The translations under genes and the position numbers were made by a program. From the NCBI GenBank assembly GCA_028023455.1, contig JAQFVV010006200.1:2284738-2348737 (forward strand): a stretch of DNA of 64,000 nucleotides, written 5' to 3'. The notes under the pieces are model-generated. The model saw only the letters and a program-made list of their open reading frames with translations. It searched no databases and was not told the origin of the DNA. The stretch is from Epiperipatus broadwayi (Eukaryota; Onychophora; Udeonychophora; Euonychophora; Peripatidae). Positions 1-11,356 of the stretch are shown piece after piece (position 1 is the first letter of the stretch; the number at the start of each line of letters is the position of its first letter).

Positions 1-290
1 CATTTTATTCAAAGTAAGTAATTCTGCAAAGCAAAAAAAATTTGTTAAAGCAACCAATTAAAAAAAAAACTATTACAAAAATAACGGCCTTTCATGCCAG
101 GTACATTTCTCACATTTATTTATATAACATTAAAATATTTTGCTTAATTTACAGTAAATCTTTAAAAAAAATTGTTAAAGCAACAATTTGAAAAAATGAA
201 GGCTTTCCATAGGCTGGGTACATCTGATATTTATATAAAATTTTATAACAAAATAAAGGAAGTAGGAGATTTAATGACATTTGTGATGTT
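1..290 (+). repeat. Two-copy tandem repeat of about 130 bp
   Basis: TTGTTAAAGCAAC at about 42 and 173 is followed in both units by a poly-A region, GGC(C/T)TT(T/C)CAT and GGTACAT, then TTTATATAA. The first unit may begin outside the window. A related inverted piece lies at 57796-57900. Confidence 0.6.
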
Positions 291-1599
291 TTATAAAATT
301 TCTTAATTTTTTATTTTTTTTATTACTATTTTAAATTTTAATTTCCTTTTTAGTGAATTTAAGAACTTTTAATTAAATATAATTAATTTGAGATAACTTT
401 CTTAGGATTATCTTGTTTTGCTTTTTTGTTGTTGTTGTTAAATGAAAGATTTTAATCTGTGGACATCAGATGCAAAAGGTTAAGTTTTAACAATTAGGGG
501 AATAATAGACTTTTATTAATATATATTTTTCAAATTTGATTGAATCATGAGTTAGGAAAGTTATCCTTTTTTGTTGTTAGGAAGAGAAATTCTAGCAATA
601 AAGAGAAAGTAATTGCTGAACAAAATCTACACCTGTTATTTTAAATCATATTAATAGCAAGTCAATTTTCAAAACACTAGTGATGAGCTACTGACTATAG
701 AGAAAAAAAAATTTTAATACTTCAATGAAGAATAAGTTATATTATAAAAATATGGAAAATATTCACTGTGGCATGGCGACTCTAAAAACCAAATCTAAAA
801 ACAAATGCCCGTTTTTAATATTTGATTTTGAAACAAAATATGTGATAAAGAGAAAATAAAATTTAACTAATAAAACCTAAAATTTAACAACAGAATTCAG
901 TTGAATGGAAGAAAATGCAGGTAACTTGAAGAAAATGAAGGTAATTTGAAGAAAAATAGTTGAAGATACCTCTACTAAAGTAAAAAAGACATAATCATTA
1001 GATTTACAAACATGACTACAGGTTTTGGCAAAGCATATTTTGTTAATTAGGGTTAGTAATATTTATAGTATTTCTTTTTTTATTTAATTATTTATATCTT
1101 TTTTTTTTTAATTATTGAAGTTATATATACATTAAAGGTATGTGTATGTAAAAGAAAATGCTTATTTATTTGGCATTCAAACTCCATTTCTACTATTTTT
1201 TTTTTGCTTTATTTTATTAAAGTATCTTTTATTACAATTCAACACCTTTGAATGTCTTTTTTTTAACCTATGCAGTATTCAAATATATATCTAATTATAC
1301 AGTAATATAAGACATAAATTTAGTGTGTGATTTCTAACTATTAATTGAATGTATGTTAACACAACCGGTGAGATAATACCTAGCACTATGGATTATAATG
1401 GATATCAGTAGGGAATTAATTCATCATGTGATGTTTGTAGAGCTATAAGTTTCATTATTGATCGCATCCTTTAATAATAAAATTCATCATCATAATGTCA
1501 ACCAAAAACTTACCACTAGAGTGATAGTATTGAGAGTTACATTTATCTATTCAATTCATACATATCTCCAGTTTTGTTACAATATATTCTAACTAAAAT
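291..1599. other. AT-rich stretch without a gene
   Basis: A short near-duplication (GAAAATGCAGGTAACTTGAAG / GAAAATGAAGGTAATTTGAAG) lies at 909-953. Nothing else was recognised. Confidence 0.5.
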
Positions 1600-2030
1600 G
1601 AATTTGAGATGTTTAATAGGGCATCCACATTGTGGGCCAATTGTAAGTAAAAACGAATTTCCCAAGTATAACGAATGTTTCCAAGTACAATTAAAGATAT
1701 CAAGTACCATTTCCTTTGTGCGACCGCGTTACAAGCCAATTCTAACAAATTAAAATTATGGCTTCCACATTGTGGCTTAAATCTAACTAAATGAAAAAAA
1801 TGCTTCTTTACTTAATTAATTTTATAAAAATTTATCAAATTGATCTAAAACGTATTTTGTAATCTTTCGATCGGTCATCCACATTGTCCTTCAAATATAA
1901 TTAAAATGATTGGGAGAGTTTACAAACATAACATATATTATCGGACAGTTTAAGCTAATTATAACTTTATTCAAATGTATATGGCATTTAAACACTTGCA
2001 GCTCAGTTGCATGCCAATTGTAATATTTTA
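1600..2030 (+). repeat. Degenerate satellite-like tandem repeat
   Basis: ATCCACATTGTGGGCCAATT (1624) returns as TTCCACATTGTGGCTTAAAT (1761) and ATCCACATTGTCCTTCAAAT (1877). Weaker versions are GTTACAAGCCAATTCTAAC (1729) and GTTGCATGCCAATTGTAAT (2007). Spacing is about 115-137 bases. Confidence 0.5.
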
Positions 2031-4530
2031 AGGATGGATCGATGGATGCTTCATCATTCCCAGCTAACACTATTTTTAAAGCCTACTGGGATGATGATGA
2101 TGGTATAGAACACCTATAATCTTAATTTCCAGGGCGCCAAATTGCAACTTTAATAAAATATAAAGGATAAATCTCACTTCAATAACTTTCAGTAATAATA
2201 TTTAATGAATGGGTTAATAAATAATCAATCGATTCAGAGAATACTGAGAATGCATTAAAATCGATAATATTAATATCTTTGGAAATTCTTGGTTATTCTC
2301 AGCACACCATCCATTCACCATCATTAAAGCCACAATTAAAATTTTGTTCAAATTACAAAGTTCTATATCCATCTCCACCTTTTTGATCCACCCCTCCATC
2401 AACCTCACATCCATAGGTCTATTACACTATTATCTATTTTACTATTAAATTTTACATTCTGCTAGCTCATTTCTCCCATTATAATCTCTTCTCAGGGTTT
2501 TTTAGAACAATTAGGTGTGGAAATTGAATAAGCTGTGATAGATTATTGGTGATAAACACTCCTCTCACGATCGCCTCCAAGGTGATCTTGGGTTGTCTTT
2601 AATGCAGTTTAACATTTATTTACATTAAAGCTTGGAATAATTTAAGCTTATTAAATCTTTTAGAAATACATTATGAACATATTACAATTATAACAAAATT
2701 ATAAAGAAGTGCGTCTAGAGAGTTGTTTGAATACAACGGATGGAGAAAGGATTTTATGCCCACCCACTGCATCCACTCTCACTCAATAACTATCCCTATT
2801 CACAATTTATACTTCAACTATATTAAATTATAGTGGTAATTTGGAGTATTTCCGTGCCACTTAAGCTTGGAAAATTAACCATTTTAAATAAACTTTACCA
2901 CATATTTACGAAAATGATGATTCAAATATTAATAATAATATATTGATGCATGATTGGATCTGAGATGTCTAGATAATAATAACCCACAAAAACATTGAGA
3001 CATACACAAATTTTATTTAAAACAACAAAATTTTATTAACATACTACAATTCAATACAGAATATACACATTCGCTTGATGACTCGCATGGCTTTCCCTTG
3101 TTTTACAACCATATTATGATATATATATAAAAATCTAAACACATAACTATCCTTAAATCAATGGATAATATCAATAGGTTTAAAATATCAATATTCATTT
3201 CCTAATTATCAGAGAATCACGATTACCATGGAGTAATATTAATATCAAATTTAAAAAAATATTATTTACCTTCACATATATTATATTTTCGCTTTTATTT
3301 TTATCCTATATACAGCGAATACCAAATTTCTTTCCGTGTTTAATACTTTTAAATTACTGATTTGTTTTTAGAGCGAATTCTTCCCATAATAAAATTTAAT
3401 AATTTTATTTAACTATTTTAAATTAACATTCCTTCACAAATTTATTAATTTTATTTCATCATTTTGATCTAACATTCTTTTGCTCTAATCTTTACAATAG
3501 AGATACTTTATGTATGATGGGACTAAGCTAAGGCCAACAAATCGGTATCTAGATCAATCATCATCATACGTGCACATACTCATGTTCTTATGACATAATA
3601 TTTTAATAACATTACCTTTCCAGTGAAGTTCTCAGCTGGCTGTGGAAATATTTATTAGATAATTTCATATATGCATTGCTTACATTGACAACATTCATAG
3701 GTTTTATTTAACCCTTAAATTTAATATTTATTAACTTTATTACTTTTGGGTCTAATTCATAAATTAAACTAGATCAACAAAACAATATTCAAGTACACCA
3801 ATCGCACATACATTATCTGCATTCATCCTGATATCAAATTGAGTTTGCAACCTTGTATCCGACATTTATAAATAATGCTTATAATAGCTATCTTTCATAC
3901 AACTGTAAGGAATATCAAACATTAACATGAGGCAGGCAGTGACCCAAATAAGAGAAAACCTTTTCACTAAGGTTGAGATATGCTAGGATTTTTATCACTA
4001 GTCAGACAAAGAGACTTAGGTGTACCTATTACCTCTGGCCATCAATAAAGAAATCTTACAGTGTAGAGAATATCCAAATGGGAAAAACTCTTCCACTGTG
4101 TTTAAATACTTTATAAATATAGCATAAATATCTTAGTGAGTTACGACTTCACTGGCTTAGTGGAGACTCTTTGTCCATCCACATTATATACAGGTCGAAA
4201 CATCAACTTCTACAAGTAAAACTTTCATATCTACAATATTCTTGAGTTAGTGCACTGGAATATGATCCAACAATTTTTCCAAGCATTAATCAGCTTGTAT
4301 CTGGCCTTAAATTTATGATAATAATAAGAAGAAGAAATAATAAGAAATGCATATTAAATTTTTTAAACTATTTCCATGCACTTTTATAAAATAATGATGA
4401 TGTTTTAGCTCAACAGCCACACAATTTTATAAACATAGCAATAAGTCTAAGCATTTGACAATAACTTCTGATCTGATTCATTCAAAACATTCCCCTTAAT
4501 AATAATATCTCTCTCTTTTTTAAATGTTTG
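2031..4530. other. AT-rich stretch without a gene
   Basis: A 66-codon frame at 2214-2414 (minus) is not recognised. A slightly less AT-rich region at 3900-4210 has no coding frame. Confidence 0.5.
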
Positions 4531-4675
4531 TAAAGCATTTAAAATAAGGCACATACAGAATGACCTGATATTCTTCACCTATCCCCAAAATGATAATAAT
4601 AGTAAAAGCATTTAAAATAAACACATATAAAATAATCTGATATCAATATCTCTACCCCCAAAATAATAACAATTA
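4531..4675 (+). repeat. Two-copy tandem repeat of about 73 bp
   Basis: AAAGCATTTAAAATAA at 4532 and 4605 is followed in both units by CACATA, CTGATAT and CCCCAAAAT(A/G)ATAA. Confidence 0.8.
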
Positions 4676-5620
4676 TAATTCTGACATGAATTAATTTTAA
4701 ATGGATATATATGATAAACATAAAGAAAGAAATAATTTTTTTTTTTTCTAGATTAAATGTTCTACATGAATAGAGAATAATAAAAAAATATACTTAAAGA
4801 GTTTTTTGGAAGTGTCCTTCAAGTTTCTGATTTCCATTTTTTCCTTTTCCTTTTCTTCCTTGATTTATTTGTATGAGCACATGAGCCTGTATAAAAAGTT
4901 CTTGGGATAGAGTTTGATTCCTATACTACCAGATATATGATTTTTATGCTGCTGAAATGATTTCATTTTGATTTTATGCAGATTACAGCTGAACAGCACT
5001 TGTTTGAATTTCTAAAGATATAAGTCCACTTCTTGTTGTCCTTTTTTTCCTTTTATTAAATTTATTTAATATTTAATTGAACACTTTATATACAAACTCA
5101 AATTTAGATTTTATTTTCTGTGGTTTAAATTCTACCATTTGCCGATTTGTCATCCATTAGTGCTAGACAATCGTGACCGTTGATTAACTTCAGGAGATTA
5201 AATGTGTACCCACTTAAAACCTTATTCGAGAGACATTTTATTTTCTTCTTATAATATTAGATTTGGCAAAGCTGTTTCAAGAGACAAACAAATAATTTAC
5301 AATAAATGATTTTTTTTTCTTAAAAGAAATGTTTCTTTTAAACTTTATAGCAAAGTTTCTCTATATAATCGATGAGAGATAACTTGCAAAAGAAATTCAG
5401 ATAGACTAGCCTCTACTTTACAACACAGCAGAGCTTTTGTAGCATCTGCCTTTTCTTTTTTCTCTCCTGCTTCCCCCAACATGAAATTTTATTGACCTTT
5501 GAAATCTTGAAATCTGGTCAGTCTGTTTTCTTAATTAATTGACTCTTGTTTCTTTTTCGTTCTGGTTATTTTAACCTTTTGCCCTTTTGAAAAAACCATG
5601 CCAAATTCACATCTGCATTC
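4676..5620. other. AT-rich stretch without a gene
   Basis: Nothing coding or structured was recognised. Confidence 0.5.
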
Positions 5621-5621
5621 T

Positions 5622-5685
5622 AACAGATAATCACCAATTAATTTTACACATAACAGACAATCACCAATTAATTTCACACTTAAAT
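5622..5685 (+). repeat. Two-copy tandem repeat of about 31 bp
   Basis: TAACAGATAATCACCAATTA and TAACAGACAATCACCAATTA, each followed by ATTT(T/C)ACAC. Confidence 0.85.
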
Positions 5686-6099
5686 TCCTTGGTCATATAT
5701 ATATCACTTAAATTACTCTGATAATTTACTTGGTAATATGACATGTGTGGTAACCACACCAAATAACAAGAGACAGAAAGCTCTCTTTTCAAAATAAATA
5801 ACAGATAGCTCTCCCCCTCCCCTTTTTTTTACTTTTTCCATTAAAAAAAAATAGCAGCCCAGCTTCAAACCCAGAATTTTGAACTTAATTTTGCCTGTAA
5901 ATAATAAATTATTAAAAATGACTTTTGGTTAGAAATATTTTAGTGACAAATGTTCAGATTGCCTACCAAGTAAAACATATGGAATCCTTATGAATATGGG
6001 TTCAAACCTAGTCTTGGCTAAAAATTTTGTTTATCAAAGAAAAAAAATACAAACTATGAAGAAAATTTTTATTAAACCTTATCTTGCATAGATAATTCA
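5686..6099. other. AT-rich stretch, possible tRNA-like fragment
   Basis: 5940-6020 has a B-box-like GGGTTCAAACCTAG about 50 bases after CAGATTGCCTACCAAG. It may be decayed SINE. Nothing coding. Confidence 0.3.
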
Positions 6100-6845
6100 A
6101 AAAATAGAGTCTTGGGCAAATCCGAGAGCATAAAATTATATCAAATCCACAACTCAAACTGCAAAAAATAAACTCTAAAACACAACCAATGGTTTCACTG
6201 CTGAAAACAGACTTCTCATATGTAAAGAACTACAAAATAACAACATATTTAAACTAAACATTACCCTCAATTTCACTTACCTCCCAACCATCCTTAATAT
6301 TAAAAGAACTGTTAAATAAGTTAATTGCCTCAGAATCATAAATTTTTAATAATAAAGATTTTTTAATTCTCCTTTTTTAAAATTTCATTTTTCCCAAAGA
6401 AGACAACCTTAGCTTCATCAAAATTGTGTGGCCTGTATCTTTTTCATGGATATATAAAGCAGAACTAAGATATTTATTTATGTGCCTTTATTCTTTCATT
6501 TAAGCTCAAACTATTCTGACCTATATATATATCTCTTCTGGGATAATGTATACTACTACAGGAATAGTCTTTCTATCACAAATTTTCTTTGTATTATTTA
6601 ATAAATTATTCCAATTATTACCCCCTTTCCAAGCAATTTTCTTATTTCCAAACAAATTATTATTTTTACATACAATTTTATAGAAAGTCAATTTAAAAGG
6701 CAAACAAAATCATATTTTTCTTTATCCTTTTTTAAACAAATTTATCAAAGTATCCAAAACTCAAATAATCTTTATAAAATTGACTTTTTTGAATCAAAGC
6801 TATCCCATTTCTCAAGAAAACAAAGCTGGTTAGTTTGTTATTATG
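6100..6845 (-). mobile_element. Penelope-like element, 5'-truncated inverted copy (PLE-1 left arm)
   Basis: The minus strand reproduces, with divergence, the 3' part of the PLE that follows on the plus strand (about 7740-8520). Matching pieces include LLNNTKKICDRKTIPVVVYI (near 6521-6610), the 3' non-coding stretch around the phrase CAGTGAAACCATTGG (6185-6200), and the upstream stretch before 6845. Only the region from upstream of the GIY-YIG endonuclease to the 3' end remains. It meets the plus-strand copy head to head near 6845. The reading frame is broken. Penelope-like elements are known to occur as partial inverted copies. Confidence 0.75.
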
Positions 6846-8560
6846 AAAGGAAATGAGTTTAGGGAAAAAATGGATAAAAAAATTAAATAATAGCTATATA
6901 TTTTTAGAAAAAGATCCTGGTAATGTCATTAAAAGGAGATTAATAGATATTATGAAAAAAATGATAAATTTAAATTTTTTTAATAGAGTACATTATTTAA
7001 AATATTCTAATGTCTTCATATCAGCTAAGATGATGATGAATATTAAGACTCATATCCTTTAAGATTTATTTACAATTTTACATATAGTTTTATAGAGGAT
7101 ATTTCTAGGTTCTTGAATAATTTTTTAAAATAATTTGTTGATTTGAGTCATTATACGGTTTCTTTTTCTTTTGAGGCTTTTGATAAGATTAATAATTTTG
7201 AAATGAAAAGTAACTGGGTATTTGGTAGTTTGGATATTGAGAATGTGAATTACTCTGTTAATAGATTAAGCAGTATTGATATTCTTATATCTGTGTTGGT
7301 TAAACATGAATCTTTGTCAAAGAATAAGATTAAAGTTATTAAAGATTTGCTTTTATTATTGAAGGATTCTGTATTTTACTTATAATGGTAATTTTTATAA
7401 GATTAAAGAAGAATGGATAATAGATTATATTATTTTTCCTTTACTTTATTCAGTTTATATGAATTATTTGGAAGAGGAAATTATTATTAAGAAGATTGTT
7501 TATATTTAACATAATTAGTTAGATATATTGATGATTTTTTGTTTGTAGTTGAGTTGGTAAATGAGTTGGATTGTTTTGATCCTTCTTTAAAATATGTTGT
7601 AGAAAAAGGGGGCTTAGATTTTGTTAAATTAAATTTTTTTAGATCTATTGGGGATTAAAAATGTAAAGAATAATTGTTTGGTATGTAGTCATTATGTTAA
7701 GAGTAAAGAATTATAGTCTATAATTAAACATGATAGCTATTAATCTGTATCTCATAAAGTAGCTGTTTTAAGAAATTATAGTTATAAAAATAAGCTTTGT
7801 TTCAAAAAGGTCAATTTTATAAAGATTATTTGAGGGTTGGCTACTCTGATAAATTTGTTAAAAGTATTTTACTTAATAGTAATAATATTTGTAATAATAT
7901 GTTAAAGAAAAATATGATTTTATTTCTTTGCTATTTAAATTGCCTTTTTTTATATATAAAATTGTATCTAAAAAAATAGTAATTTGTTTGGAAAGAAGAA
8001 AATTGATTGAAAAAGTGGTATTACTTTGAATAATTTATTAAATAATACAAAGGAAATTTTTGACAAAAAAGTCTATTCCTGTAATAATGTATATTATTCC
8101 TTGTTTTTGTAAGAAGGTATATATAGGTCAGCAATGTATTAGTTTTAATGAAAGAATAAAGATACCCAAAAGTAGGGTTAGCAATAAATATCTTACTTCT
8201 GCTTTATATATTCAAGAAAAAGATACAGGTCACACTATTAATTTTGATAAACTAGATTGTCTTATTTGAGAGAAATGAAATTTTTAAAAAAATAAGAATT
8301 GAAGTATCTTTGTTATTAAAAATTTATGATTCTGAAGCAATTAACTTATTTAAAAATTCTTTTAACATTAAGGGTGTATGGAAAATAAGTGGAATTGTGA
8401 GTAATGTTTAGTTTAAATATGTTTTTATTTTGTAGTTCTTTACACTTGAAAATTTGCTTGTAGCAGTGAAACCATTGGTTGTGTTTTAGAATTTATTTTT
8501 TGGATAGTCTGGTTGAGTTGTGAATTTGGGGTAATTTTTGATTATATATATATATATATA
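6846..8560 (+). mobile_element. Penelope-like element with RT and GIY-YIG remnants (PLE-1 right arm)
   Basis: Broken frames on the plus strand give a reverse transcriptase followed by a GIY-YIG endonuclease, the PLE order. NWVFGSLDIENVNYSV near 7219-7266 resembles the motif A region. RYIDDFLFVVE at 7521-7553 is the catalytic YxDD box (YIDD at 7524-7535). About 8060-8269 encodes CKKVYIGQQCISFNERIK and then ALYIQEKDTGHTINFDK, the GIY-YIG fold and its downstream His motif. Several frameshifts and stops make this a dead copy. The 5' end is truncated at the head-to-head junction. The 3' limit is set by the end of similarity to the left arm and the start of the next repeat at 8561. Confidence 0.8.
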
Positions 8561-8833
8561 TTAACACAGGCAAAACTCTCCATATAGTAGTGCCCCTCAA
8601 TGCCAGCCAGAGTAATCAGTACTCTCAGATCCAAGGCTCTTCACTGACGAAGGTCACAAGCCAGAAACTAGTCTGGGGATATTGGATGAGTAGGCACTAG
8701 ATGGGGATTTTATGCACAAGCCTTCTGGCATCCATTGATTACTCTGTCTGGCACTGAGTGGCACTACTGTATGGAGAGTTTTATCTGTGTTAATAACAGT
8801 TATGTACAAGCATAAGAAATGGTGATCATGTGA
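8561..8833. mobile_element. Foldback element with hammerhead-like motif (copy 1)
   Basis: Terminal arms at 8561-8619 and 8734-8794 are inverted copies of each other. They flank a central segment and are followed by a tail of about 40 bases ending GGTGATCATGTGAT. A second copy lies at 59311-59565: its arms and tail are in the same order, but its centre is reversed. There is no open frame. The element sits inside an AT microsatellite (TATATA on both sides), so its target duplication cannot be defined. A hammerhead-like motif lies in the centre. Confidence 0.75.
8638..8679 (+). ncRNA. Hammerhead-ribozyme-like motif
   Basis: CTGACGA (8644-8650) fits the C-U-G-A-N-G-A core. A three-base-pair hairpin follows (GGT 8652-8654 / GCC 8660-8662), then GAA (8664-8666). 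A two-base-pair helix III (AC 8667-8668 / GT 8671-8672, loop TA) ends in C at 8673, giving a GTC cleavage triplet. Bases 8638-8643 pair with 8674-8679 as helix I (two G-U wobbles). The one departure from the canonical fold is an A-A pair (8651/8663) where helix II should start. Activity is not shown. Confidence 0.4.
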
Positions 8834-9482
8834 TATATATATATATATTATTACTATTCAATTCAATGTTATTATAGCATATGGTTCTTTACTAATAAAA
8901 CAATTACTTATCAAATGATATTTTTTAATCTTAACTATTAATAATGCATATATTAAATATGTGCATTATTAAAAATAAAAATAATTGATAGGTTTATTGC
9001 TCAGGAGGATATGAGACATTCATACATGAAAATGAAAGTATTGCAGCTACATATACGGGGTAAAATAATAAAATAGTTAAATTGGCAGAGAAATTTAGAT
9101 CCAGGGAACTTTAATTTTTGACTCCACTATTAAAATAAATTACTCACATGTTATATGTTTTGTTCTTTTAGGATGTGCAATTAGGAGAAAAACTCAAATG
9201 ACCTCGTGATAATCCTAAGTCAGTTTCTCCATTGTCATTTTATTTTTCTGTATTTTTTTACCAATTATATTCTCCAAGTTAACATTATAATTATTTTTAA
9301 CATTTGGGCCCCTCAATAGCATAATATTATCTTTTTCAATTTATTTGAAGGTCTCATTCACTCTATTATAGAATGAAGTACTTTTTCTTCATTGTCTATT
9401 TTTGTACATAATGTTACTAGCTTTGAATTTCACATAAACTTTGCAATAATAATTTATTAAAAGATGGGTTTCCATTCATTCA
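8834..9482. other. AT-rich stretch without a gene
   Basis: An AT microsatellite lies near 8836-8850. The rest is AT-rich DNA with no coding signal on either strand. I see no clear repeat structure. Confidence 0.5.
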
Positions 9483-9587
9483 TTTGATGTAATGAAAGTG
9501 TTCAGACCCTGAATTGTAAGATCTTCAGATCAATTTCAGTCCTGGCATTTCTAATGCTCAAACTTCTTATAAACTCCCAAGCAATAA
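9483..9587 (+). repeat. tRNA-derived SINE-like repeat, family 2
   Basis: The 3' part, ending AAACTCCCAAGCAATAA, matches the end of the clearer copy at 53901-54012 (minus strand). The 5' part corresponds to its tRNA-like head but is heavily decayed. Related copies are at 19336-19409, 23635-23740 and 31591-31690. Confidence 0.4.
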
Positions 9588-9753
9588 TCTATTTGATTTT
9601 TTATCACTATTTTTTATTCTCTAAGTTAAATAATGTATTTTTGTTTTTCACCTGCAATTATGATTTTGACCTCTCATTCCTGGTTTTATTGCTATTATAA
9701 ATGTGATTAGTTGCTGAAAACATTTGTAGCATTGAAAGGAAAATTTTATTCTA

Positions 9754-10011
9754 TATCTTTATTTATTAACAGTAGTTGAGCATGCTTTTGCCAGAAAAGT
9801 CAAATTCATAGCATTCATAAGATAGTTAGTATGCTTTAATATGTATAGGTAAAATGCTAATTATTTAAATTAGTTATTTACATATTTTATTTATTTGAGA
9901 GTTGGATGCAATTTCCAATAAATATTGCAACATACCAGCCACCTTATGAGTGCTATGAATCTGGCTTCTCTGATCAAAAGCTCATTAAGCTACTGTTAAT
10001 AAATAAGGATA
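9754..10011. repeat. Long palindrome (foldback) with arms of about 80 bp
   Basis: Bases 9754-9834 and 9927-10011 are imperfect inverted copies. Shared landmarks are TTTATTAACAGTAG at one outer end and its complement at the other, AGATTCATAGCA-type sequence in the middle, and GTATG near the loop. The loop of about 90 bp is AT-rich. There is no coding potential. Confidence 0.75.
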
Positions 10012-10110
10012 CTGAATAAATCTTTTTCTTAGCCAATGTTAAAAACTTTTTAGCAACTAATTACAAACAAGATAAGAAAAATGATAATAACTTCTTATAT
10101 TATAAGTGTA

Positions 10111-10341
10111 TATATATTTCTTATAATACTTCTTTCATATACACTTCAATGCAAACAAATTTTCTTAAAAAACTTCTTTATTTTCCTTATAGTTTCGACT
10201 GTCCAGCAGTCTTCATCAGAGGACAGATAAAGCTCTGATGGAGACTGCTGGACAATCAAAACTGTAAGGAAAATAAAGACGTTTTTTAAGAAAATTTGTT
10301 TGCATTGAAGTGTATATGAAAGAAGTATTATAAGAAATATA
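10111..10341. repeat. Near-perfect palindrome with arms of about 110 bp and hammerhead-like cores
   Basis: Bases 10111-10221 and 10233-10341 are close inverted copies around a loop of about 11 bases. On the minus strand, from the loop outward, CTGATGA is followed by one A, a perfect five-base-pair hairpin (GACTG/CAGTC) and GAAAC. The other arm has the same motif with two core changes (CTGATGG, AAAAC). No cleavage triplet in the expected place is visible. A 93-codon frame across the palindrome is only its shadow. Confidence 0.8.
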
Positions 10342-10429
10342 TATATATAAATATATGAAGATATGCAAAAAAGTGAAAGAGAAGAATAAGAGAATATATT
10401 ATAAGTGTGATTAAATTCCATCTTCATGT

Positions 10430-11260
10430 TTTTCTTAATTTTTCTTGATACATCTAAAAATTATCAGATGTCCAGAAATGCCAATGTTTGCAGAATTTTT
10501 ATTTTTGAATTTGCAGTAGATAATTAATTATTTAAATTATTTACAGATGCATCATGTCTGATTTTGTTTGGAAGAACACTTTTTTTTACTCTTATTATAT
10601 TATTTTATTTAACAATGACAAAATTGTTAGGTTTTATTAGATCATTCTTATTAACATACTCACTAATTTTATTTTTGCTTTTTTCCCCTAGTCTATCTTC
10701 TTCTTAGCATACCTGTTGCTTACTGTAACTGTTTTAAAATTTTCCTGTATGTTCTTGCTTCTTTATTTTTGCCCAATTTATAAATGCTTATTCTTGTTAT
10801 CTTTATTCCCATCATGAATATTCCATTTTGTTTTGTTGCTATTCTATTTAATAAAGAGTCATTCCATTTGATTAACCATTAACAAAATTGCAATGGTCTT
10901 ATTCAGTAAATAGGCATCCAAGTTTAATAACTTATGAAAAATTCTTAAAGCCTTACTCTTCAATGTTACATTTGTTTAATATTGTCTTGTTTCATCCTCC
11001 ATAGATTAGATTTCAATATAGTGTATTCTCTTATCTTGTCACTGCTTTTTTGTATTAGCATTAGTTCTTACATATTTTAGCATTTCTAATTTTTTTTATC
11101 AATCTCTAATTTTGTTCTCAAATGTTTTATTTTTCCATCAGCATTATTTTTCTTTCTTGATTTTCAAATAACTTCTATTTTTGTTTATTTATAAATGTAA
11201 GGAGTTCTCCCCAATACTTAATTTTATATTCATTCCTTAATCCTAGCAATTTTTTTCCCA
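10430..11260. other. AT-rich stretch without a gene
   Basis: Pyrimidine-rich on the plus strand, with many short T runs. No coding pattern or structured repeat was recognised. Confidence 0.5.
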
Positions 11261-11356
11261 TATGTCAAAGCATCGGCCAGGAAGCGAACCCACAACAACT
11301 GCCTGCAAGCAACTGCTTGCAAGGCAGCTGCACTGACCTCTCAGCTACCAATGCTT
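11261..11356 (-). repeat. tRNA-derived SINE, family 1 (copy a)
   Basis: On the minus strand it reads as the tRNA-like unit seen at 21724, from GCATTGGTAGC-type sequence to CCGATGCTTTGACATA-type sequence. It has a longer anticodon-arm region. The target duplication is not clear. Confidence 0.65.

Noticed and set aside
10146-10427. 93-codon minus-strand frame
   Set aside because: It runs through the 10111-10341 palindrome and has low-complexity content.
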